Positions 56,403-64,000 of a stretch of 64,000 nt of DNA are shown piece by piece. Origin of the DNA: Hymenopus coronatus. Lineage: Eukaryota; Arthropoda; Insecta; Mantodea; Hymenopodidae. Location: the NCBI GenBank assembly GCA_030762935.1, contig CM060884.1, forward strand, positions 77,143,696-77,207,695, written 5' to 3'. Made by a program: the position numbers and the translations under genes. The notes beneath the pieces were generated by a model that worked only from the letters and a program-made list of their open reading frames with translations, did not search any database and was not told where the DNA came from. Position 1 is the first letter of the stretch. Every line of letters begins with the position of its first letter.

Positions 56403-56640
56403 TCATGATACTGCTGCAGAAATGTCAGTGCTGCCCCAAATGTTTCGATTTGTGTTCAGTGTCATGCACACAGGTGCTTAGTGACAATTTTGCAACAAAG
56501 ATCGCGATATGTGCGGAAAATGACTGCTGAACTCTGTAATCGTGAAGCGACGGTTGTCCACGACGCGCTGCCGCACCAGCGCAACCAGGATAGGGAGGGT
56601 CGCCAACTGCGCTCCTCTTCATTGACTCTTTGACTGCTTT
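56403..56640 (-). pseudogene. mariner transposase HTH fragment beside the 61-bp array
   Basis: Minus strand, in shifting frames: NEERSWRPSL near 56600-56630 (DEERSGRPS linker), DNRRFTITEFSSHFPHISRS then a SLLxKIVTKHL block at 56470-56545, and GAALTFLQQYHEDG at about 56403-56445. These are consecutive blocks of one mariner transposase. The next residues of that protein are the start of the 61-bp repeat, so the array grew out of this gene. Confidence 0.75.
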
Positions 56641-56646
56641 AGAGGA

Positions 56647-57401
56647 AATCTGATGTGTTCCATCCGCATGACTTTCTCTAAATATTACTTGTTTCCTTGT
56701 AAGTAGAAGCGAAATAAGGGAGTACCATAGTTAAAGTGATAGTCAAAAACTGGTTGCTATGTCACTGAGGTTCCTTTGTTTGTATGGACACGAATTGACA
56801 AATTCCTGTATGAGAAAAGTATAAGTTTTTCAAAGCTGAAACCAATAACAAGGAATATCTTATAAACGGATATATATATAACATAAATTTTGTGTTTTGA
56901 TGTGTTCTACATTATTTGTGTTGTAAGTTTTTGTGTATCTCATGCGGGTTAGCAGTGATGCAAAATTCCTTAAAATTCATCCGGAATAAAGTAATCTTCA
57001 GAGGTTATTTCCAGAAAATTCAAGATATATATTATTTGTCCGGTAACTATTTTAAATTTACGATATTTTAACCAAAATCGTTAGAGCCATTTTTGAGAAA
57101 ATCACAATTTTCGAAAAAAGTTCCATGTAAAGGGTAGTTGAGATTTTCTTGAAAATCTTCGTGTCACATCCTTGGAAGAAACCAAACTTAAATACCAAGT
57201 TTGTATTTAACGGTCTTTTCGTTTTTGAGTTATGTTGTCCACAGACACACACACGCACACACAGACCTGTCACCCAAAATGCTTTTTCTGAATTCAGGGG
57301 GTCTCAAAACTTATATTTCAGGTGAAATCTCGGTATTGAATTTTTGGGTGGAGTACAATACCTTCTCTATACACTGTGTACGTAGTACGTGTAGAGAAAG
57401 T
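56647..57401 (+). mobile_element. H1 element, nearly full length
   Basis: ATCTGATGTGTTCCATCC to ACGTGTAGAGAAAGT, with a deletion of about 80 bp near the left end (TTCTCTAAATATTACTTG). Confidence 0.85.
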
Positions 57402-57847
57402 AATTATGTATGCAGCTCTCATATGGTACTAGAATACTGTATCATTATAGGATGCTTGCAGTAGCATTTGTCCGTGTTAAACTGTGAGCAACAAGTAGTG
57501 AAGCCCCAGAGATGCTGTAACGTTGCCCTTGATGGCCCAACGAGACTCTCCAGCAGTGGAAATAATTGAGAAACGTAGATCCAACGTTGCCGCGGTCGTT
57601 AACCGTTCTGCTACCGAATAAAAGAAAGAGTCTCTTACCTAAAACTTGACTTTGGCCGGAATGCAGAAAGTCCCAAGAGCGTGTTCTAAAAACACATCAG
57701 ACGCTTTTTATTTTATTTACTAAGTGCGCTCTTTTCATTCCCTTTTCCGCACCTAAACTGTCGAACGTAATCCTCTACACTACATTCAGTGTAAGTACTA
57801 GTTTACTGTCTCATTCATCAACATCAGCGTCGGCGATTAGAACCTGC
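57402..57847. other. Unassigned stretch
   Basis: No recognised gene or repeat. Confidence 0.4.
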
Positions 57848-57872
57848 TTGTGTTACATTCACATGACATTTT
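57848..57872 (+). mobile_element. H1 left-end stub
   Basis: CTTGTGTTACATTCACATGAC is the left tip of a plus copy. A minus copy starts three bases into its ACTTTCTC motif. Confidence 0.55.
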
Positions 57873-58664
57873 ACTTTCTCACTCTACATAGTGTATACCA
57901 TACAAAAATGATATACCGAGATTTCACTGCAAATACATGGTTTGGGTCCCGCTCCATCCAAAGAAGCATTTTTAGAAAAAGGTCTGTCTGGGTGTGTCTG
58001 TAAACAGCTCAGCTGGAAACACGAAAAGACCGTTAAATACCAAACTTGATACTTAGTTTTGGTATTTTACAAAGACACGAACATTTTCGAGAAAATACAT
58101 CCCAACCACAAACTCGGAAATTTTTATTTTCTCAAAAATGCCTATAAATATTTTAATTTAATCCCCGTTTATTATTGATATTTACCTGACAAATAAAATG
58201 TATATCTTGAATTTTCTGGGATCTACTTTAGTCTGGATGAATTTAATGATATTTGTATAACTGAGAAACCGAAAAAAGTGAACAAAAACGTACCTAGCAG
58301 AAAATGTAGAGCTCGTTAAAAAATGTAATTTATATCATATACATTTTTTCGTGGAGTGGGTCTTTTTTGAGATATTCCTTGTTTTTGGTTTCAGCTTTAA
58401 AAAAAATATACTTTTCTGATACAGAAATTTGTCAACTCGTGTCCATACAAACAAAGGAACTTCAGTCACATAGCAACCAGCTTTTGACTATCACTTTAAC
58501 CTATGCTACCCTCTTATTTCACTTCTACTTACAAGGAAGCAAGTAATAAGACATTTCTGCTAATGTTTATCTCGATTAGCATGAAGGCAATGTAACACAA
58601 GCTTTTTTAACAATAATTTGTTGCAGAGATGTAGAGAAAATCATGTGAATGGAACACATCAGAT
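57873..58664 (-). mobile_element. H1 element, nearly full length
   Basis: ACTTTCTCACTCTACATAGT to ATCATGTGAATGGAACACATCAG. The hairpin is shortened by about 10 bp. Confidence 0.8.
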
Positions 58665-58835
58665 TTTTCTATGTTTTTATATGCTTCCTGTGTTTTGAAT
58701 CTGTTTTTATAATGATTATGTTTTGAATCGTACAGCATTTCATGAGAATCACAGCTAAATCATATCTATTTAATCTCATTTCTGTGACAAAAATGTGATA
58801 GCGTAATATAGGCCTATAAAATCTTATGTATTCCC

Positions 58836-59462
58836 TGCAAAAATTATTGTTAAAAAGCTTATGCTTCTATTTACTTCATGATAATGGAGAAAAACTTAGC
58901 AGAAATAGTCTTACTTGCTTCCTTGTAAGTAGAAGTGAAATAAGGGAGTAGCATAGCTTAAAGTAATAGTCAAAAGCTGGTTGCTATGTGACTGAAGTTC
59001 CCTTGTTTCTGTATGAGAAAAGTATAAGTTTTTTAAAGGTGAAACCAGAAACAAGGAATATCTAAAAAGCGATCAACTCTACGAAAAAAATGTATCTAAC
59101 ATAAATTCTCTGTTTTAATGTGCTCTACATTTTTTGTATGGTAAGTTTTTGTCCATCTCTTACAGTTTATCAGTTATGCAAAATTCCGTAAAATGCATTA
59201 AGAATAAAGTAGTCTTCAGGGGCTACTCCCAGAAAATTTAAGATATACATTTTATTTGTCAGCTAAATATCTTTAATACACGATATTTTAATCAAAATCG
59301 TTAGAGTCATTTTTAAGAAAAAAAATTGAAAATTTTACATGTAAAGGGTAGTTAGGGATGGGGGGATTCTCTTGAAAATCTTCGTGTCGCATCCTTGGAA
59401 GATACCAAACTTAAATACCAAGTTTGGTATTCGATCGTCTTTTCGTTCTTGAACTATGCTGT

Positions 59463-59498
<36 letters not shown>

Positions 59499-59650
59499 CA
59501 AACACACACACACACACACACACACACTTTTTCTGGATTCAGGATATCCTAAAACATGCATTTCCGGTGAAATCTGGACATTGAATTTTTGGGTGGAGTG
59601 CAATACTTCTATATCCCTATTTACATTGTACATAGGCAGCTAGAGAAAGT
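58836..59650 (+). mobile_element. H1 element, left tip missing
   Basis: CAAAAATTATTGTTAAAAAG to GCAGCTAGAGAAAGT. It carries the longest CA microsatellite of the family here (59459-59527). The inverted partner is 57873-58664. Confidence 0.85.
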
Positions 59651-59996
59651 AAAAATATAGAATGAAGTCGCATGCTTCTAAGTGACGAAAGTAAAGCGAA
59701 GGCACGCGAGAGGTAAAATAGAGGGAATTATGCAGTGTAATTACTAACAGTCAGTCTGAAAGCTGTTAACGCGTAAGAAAGCGTAGAGTCTTGAGATAAT
59801 CTTGGCTAATTTACCAGCAAATGTTCATTTGTTCTCTTGGGATCACCTCATTTTACCTTGTGGCAAACAACTCCAAAACATCACTTTAACACACGAGAGC
59901 GGTAAAAATGTGTGCACACTTCAAGCATTAAAAAGTGCTTTCTTAGCGGACTTATGGTGCAAAATGTCCACCATACTTTAAAACACGACGGATATT
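59651..59996. other. Unassigned stretch
   Basis: Nothing recognised. Confidence 0.4.
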
Positions 59997-60792
59997 ACTT
60001 TCTCTACATGTACTATGCACATAATGAATAGAGAAGATATTGCATTCCACCCAAAATTCGATACCAAGATTTCATCGGAAATTGAGGTTTTAGGGTACCG
60101 TTTATCCAAAAAAAAAAAAAAATGTTTAAAAAGGTCCGTTTGTGTATGTGTCTTTGGACAGCATAGCTTAAAAACGAGAAGTCGTTAAATACCAAACTTG
60201 GTATATAAGTTCAGTATCTTCCAAGGATGCGACTCGAAGGTTTTCAAGAAAATTCCCCCACCTCCAACTATACTTTACATGGAAAAATTGTCGAAAATTC
60301 TGATTTTCTCAAAAATGGCACTGACGATTAAAATACCGTGTATTAAAGATATTTACCTGACAAATAATATGTATTATCTTGAATTTTGTGGAAATAGCCT
60401 CTGAACACTACTTTATTCCGGATGCATTTTGTATAACTGACAAACCATAAGATATAGACAAAAACTTAGTTAACAGAAAATATAGAGCTCGTTAAAATAT
60501 ACAATTTATGTTCTGTACATTTTTTTGTGCAGTGGGCCATTTTTGAGGCATTTTTTGTTATGGGTTTCAGCTTTAAAAAACTTATTCTTTTCTCATACGG
60601 GAATTTCTCAACTCCTGTCCATACAAACAAAGGAACTTCAGTCACATAGCAACCAGCTTTTGAATATCACTTTAACTTATGGTACTCCCTTATTTCAGTT
60701 CTACTTACAAGGAAACAAGTAATAAGACTATTTCTGCAATTTTTTCGATTAGTAAGAAGTAAAAAGAAGCACATGAATGGAACATATCAGAT
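59997..60792 (-). mobile_element. H1 element, left arm of a large inverted pair
   Basis: ACTTTCTCTACATGTACTAT to CACATGAATGGAACATATCAG. Its left end abuts the fold-back MITE at 60802. Confidence 0.85.
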
Positions 60793-60801
60793 TTTTTTTT
60801 C

Positions 60802-61110
60802 AAGGTCCGATCAGTCGCGTAATTAAAACGACAGTGAAAATCAGATGAAGCCTTGCGCAGTGAGTCTGGTATGACCGTTGTAAGCGCGCAGTGAGCAAGT
60901 TAAGATAGCGTCGCCCGCCAAATGTGAAGTTGGACTTGTTCATGTGCAGCTGAGTAATGTGACAGGAACATACACACGATCAAGGTCAGATCTCACATTA
61001 CATTTGGCGGGCGACGCTATGGCATGTACAACATGATGCCATTACAGACACTGCGCAAAGCTTCATCTGATTTTCACTGGCGTTTTAATTTCGCGAGCGA
61101 TCCGACCTAA
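60802..61110. mobile_element. Fold-back MITE, almost wholly palindromic
   Basis: AAGGTCCGATCAGTCGCG and TTAAAACGACAGTGAAAATC plus AGATGAAG on the left recur inverted on the right (CTTCATCTGATTTTCACTGG, CGTTTTAATTTCGCGAGCGA, TCCGACCT). A second paired block, ATAGCGTCGCCCGCCAAATG (60905-60924), is inverted near 61000-61020. Arms total well over 100 bp each. No coding capacity. Confidence 0.85.
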
Positions 61111-61118
61111 GAAAAAAA

Positions 61119-62118
61119 ATCTGATGTGATCCATACTTTCTCTACATTTCTGCAACAAATTATTGTTAAAAACCTCATGCTTCTATTTACTTCATGCTAA
61201 TCGATAAAACATTAGCAGAAATAGTCATTACTTGCTTCCTTGTAAGTAGTAGCGAAATAAGGGAGTGGCATAGGTTAAAGTCATAGTCAAAAGCTGGTTG
61301 CTAAGTGACATATTTCTATATTCGAAAAGTATAACTTTTTTAAAGTTAAAACCAGAAACAAGAAATATCTCAAAAACAATCCACCCCCCCCTAAAATGTA
61401 TATGACATAAATTGTGTTTTAACATGCTCTAGATTTTGTTATTGCTATATTTATATAGCCCCCTTTAACATCATATCAGAGGCTTTGCAATTCCTCAGTA
61501 GGCTCTTTACTTTGGTTTAAATCCTTTAATTTACTCGCAGACTCTGTGCGGGATAGGAAGTAATTCTGGCTAAAGACATATTCCCAGCCCCAGCCGGGAA
61601 TCGAACCCGGGACCTCGCTGACTGCTCGACCACGGAGGCGGTCTCTCTACATGTTTTATGGTAAGTTTTTGTCTATCTCATACGGTTTAACAGTTATACA
61701 AAATTCCGTAAAATTCATCCAGAATAAAGAGGCTATTCCCAGAAAATTCAAGATATACATTTTATTTGTCAGGTAAATATCTGTAATATATGATATTTTA
61801 AACAAAATCGTTAGAGACATTTTTGAGAAAATCAAAATTTTCAAAAATGTTTCCATCTAAAGGGTAGTTGAGGGTAGGGGAATTTTCTTGAAAATCTTCG
61901 TGTCCAATTTTTGGAAGAAATTGAACTTAAATACCAAGTTTGGTATTAGCGTACTCTTCGTTTTGGAGCTATGCTGCCCACCGACACAGACAGCACACAT
62001 GGACATTTTTGTAACGGGACCCAAAACATGTACTTCCGGTGAAATCTCGGTATTGAATTTTTGGGTGCAATACAATACCTTTTCTATTCACTATGTATGT
62101 AGCACGTGTAGAGAAAGT
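61119..62118 (+). mobile_element. H1 element, right arm of the inverted pair, with nested SINE
   Basis: ATCTGATGTGATCC to ACGTGTAGAGAAAGT. SINE B lies at 61436-61641, and H1 resumes at CTCTACATGTTTTATGGTAAG. Confidence 0.85.
61436..61641 (-). mobile_element. SINE B, tRNA-derived, copy 3 (most complete)
   Basis: On the minus strand CCGCCTCCGTGGTCGAGCAG (A box) and CCGGGTTCGATTCCCGGC (B box) form a good tRNA-like head. The body has TTTAGCCAGAATTACTTCCT and CAGAGTCTGCGAG. CTCTAGATTTT on its left and CTCTACATGTTTT on its right suggest a short target duplication in H1. Confidence 0.8.
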
Positions 62119-62396
62119 AAAAACCAGAGCAGAATTATTACGTATGTTAATAAGGTGCATTTTCTTAAATTAATTCCGAGCACAGACATACGTGCTTGCG
62201 AGTGGTGGTCCACTTTAAGGAGGTGCGTTACCCTAAACGAGACACTTTGTTCTGAAAGTGAGCACCAACACGCGCAGCGAGCTTATTTTGTTTGCTCAAC
62301 TGCGGCTACTTTACGCTGCCAACAGGTGTACCAAAATAAAACAAGCACATCATCTTAAATTGCTAACTGTATGACTGGTAAACCTTAACGCAATAT

Positions 62397-62550
62397 AAAA
62401 ATGTGATGTGTTACACTCACATGGCTTTCTCTATATCGCAGTAACAAATTATTCTTAAAAAGGATACTCTTTATGCTATCAAATCTTTTAAGGGTACCTA
62501 AACTGAAATTTCCAAATCTTACATTTTTCAAGCAATCTTTTTGAATGTTT
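62397..62550 (+). mobile_element. H1 fragment (left end), decayed
   Basis: GTGATGTGTTACACTCACAT to TAACAAATTATTCTTAAAAA, then unclear sequence up to the next copy. Confidence 0.6.
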
Positions 62551-63416
62551 ACTTTCTCTATACATACTATGTACGTAGTGTATAGAGAAGGTATTGTATG
62601 GGACCCAAAAATTCGACACCGAGATTTCACCGGAAATATATGTTTTGAGACCCCCTGAATAAAAAAAAACATTTTTAGAAAAATTCCCGTGTGTGTGTGT
62701 GTGTGTGTGTAACTGTGGGCAGCATAGCTCAAAAATAAAAAGACCGTTAAAAACCAAACTTGGTATTTAAGTTTGGTATCTTCCAAGGATGCGACACGAA
62801 GATTTTTAAAAGAATCCCCCACCGCAAACTAAACTTTACATGAAAAAAAAATCGAAAATTTTGATTTTCTTAGAAATGGATCTAATGATTTTGATTAAAA
62901 TCTCGTATATTTAAGATATTTACTTGCCAAATAAAATGTATATCTTGAATTTTCTGGGAATAGCTTCTGAAGACTACTTTATTCTGGAAGAATTTTACGG
63001 AATTTTGCATAACTGCTAAACCGAAAGAGATGGACAAAAACTTACCTCACAAAAAATGTAGAGCACGTTAAAGCACACAATTTATGTAATATCCATTTTT
63101 TCGTGGAGTTGATCGTTTTTTAGATATTTCTTGTGTTTTGTTTCAGCTTTGAAAAACGTATACCTTTCTCATACAGGAATTTGTCAACTCGTGTCCATAC
63201 AAACAAAGGAACTTCAGTCACATAGCAACCAGTTTTTGAGTATCACTTTAACCTATGCTACTCCCTTATTTCGCTTCTACTTACAAGGAAGCAATTAATA
63301 AGACTATTTCTGCTAATTTTTTTCTCGATTAGCATGAAGTAAATAAAATCATATATTTTTAACAATAATTTGTTGCAGAGATGTAGAGAAAGTCATGTGA
63401 ATGGAACACATCAGAT
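62551..63416 (-). mobile_element. H1 element, full length
   Basis: ACTTTCTCTATACATACTAT to GTCATGTGAATGGAACACATC. The GT microsatellite is at 62691-62710. Confidence 0.9.
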
Positions 63417-63565
63417 CACACACACACGGATATTTTTCTAAAAGTGCTTTTTTTGGATTCAGGAAATCTCAAAACATGTATTTCCTGTGAAATCGCGGTA
63501 TCGAATTTTTGGGTGCAATACAATACCTTCTCTATATACTATGTACATTGTACGTGTAGAGAAAG
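63417..63565 (+). mobile_element. H1 hairpin-end fragment
   Basis: ACACACACGGATATTTTTCT to ACGTGTAGAGAAAG, joined to the left end of the preceding minus copy. It is the third instance of this junction type (see 21904 and 22465). Confidence 0.85.
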
Positions 63566-64000
63566 GCAGTTGTGATGTGATCTTGGGACTTTTCTAACGC
63601 GAGACAGACAAGGTACCCAACTTCATTACGTTTCAGCTTTTAAGGACAATTTACAGACACTAATAGCTATAATTGTGACGTGTTTTATGTTTGCAAAGAG
63701 ACAGATAAAAGAGGCGAGAACATGCGCACTATCCCAGTGAGTAATGTACCGGCGGTAAAGCCTTCTTTCTCTCGCTTGGGACTGTAAATTCAACCATTTG
63801 ACACGGGTTTTAGGAAGTTTAATAAAATAGAAGCGCCATTACTTGTAACAAAAATAATAATCCGAGCGCTCGACTGACCAGGAAAAGGTTTATCTTGGCG
63901 CTACGTATGTTCTATTCGCGTCACCAAATTATCTAGCTCTTGATAAATCCCCAACTTTTTATGTTCTCTAACCCTCAACAGCAATTAAAGCAACAAGTAT
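63566..64000. other. Unassigned stretch to window end
   Basis: No ORF of note and no repeat recognised. Confidence 0.4.

Overview
The window is nuclear DNA of an animal, most probably an arthropod with a large, repeat-rich genome. The evidence is a dense mix of mariner-family transposases, a pogo-type transposase, Jockey-like LINE debris, tRNA-derived SINEs, long minisatellites and AT-rich composition. A hemimetabolous insect (cockroach- or termite-like) is a guess from the flavour of the mariner copies. I see no intact host protein gene, no functional tRNA or rRNA gene, and nothing bacterial or CRISPR-like.

About a third of the window (near 23 kb) is one dispersed family, called H1 here. 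It occurs as some 40 full or partial copies on both strands. The unit is about 860-870 bp. It begins ATCTGATGTGTTCC after an A-run. The 12-mer ACTTTCTCTACA lies about 24 bp inside the left end, and its reverse complement TGTAGAGAAAGT forms the exact right end. A 38-40 bp imperfect hairpin sits at the right end, with a variable CA/GT microsatellite about 150 bp inside it. Copies sit in A- or T-runs with no clear target duplication. Asymmetric terminal inverted repeats, a 3' hairpin, a microsatellite and TT targeting are the marks of non-autonomous Helentron/Helitron2 (DINE-1-like) elements, so H1 is best read as such a family. 'Plus' H1 copies below read from the ATCTGATG end to the hairpin end.

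Layout. 0-6.2 kb: H1 copies, a 47-bp minisatellite and a head-to-tail array of three H1 copies. 6.2-7.0 kb: an AT-rich repeat whose inverted partner is at 39 kb. 8.2-9.3 kb: an inverted pair of tRNA-like tandem arrays. 10-15 kb: two mariner pseudogenes, one split by H1. 15-22.6 kb: an H1 cluster with many orientation switches. 23-26.5 kb: a B-box repeat, a Jockey-like RT fragment and a 70-bp minisatellite. 26.5-31 kb: H1 copies and a rearranged mariner with a nested SINE. 31-35 kb: tRNA-like sequences, microsatellites and a frameshifted mariner. 35.3-38.4 kb: nested H1 copies. 38.7-39.7 kb: a mariner tail and the AT-rich repeat. 40-42.3 kb: a 27-bp minisatellite. 42.7-47.2 kb: a pogo transposase split by about 3.9 kb of tandem repeat. 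48.1-49.7 kb: a SINE, an internally deleted mariner and H1. 52.6-56.6 kb: a gag-like zinc-knuckle ORF, 3.2 kb of 61-bp minisatellite and a mariner stub. 56.6-63.6 kb: H1 copies, including a large inverted pair around a fold-back MITE.

The most striking observation is that the two largest tandem arrays are amplified pieces of transposase coding sequence. The array at 42.9-46.85 kb repeats the second DNA-binding segment of the pogo transposase it interrupts. The 61-bp array at 53.25-56.43 kb repeats the segment around the first catalytic Asp of a mariner transposase whose preceding residues lie at its edge. The parts do not form a pathway; the window is a record of nested transposition, deletion and repeat amplification.
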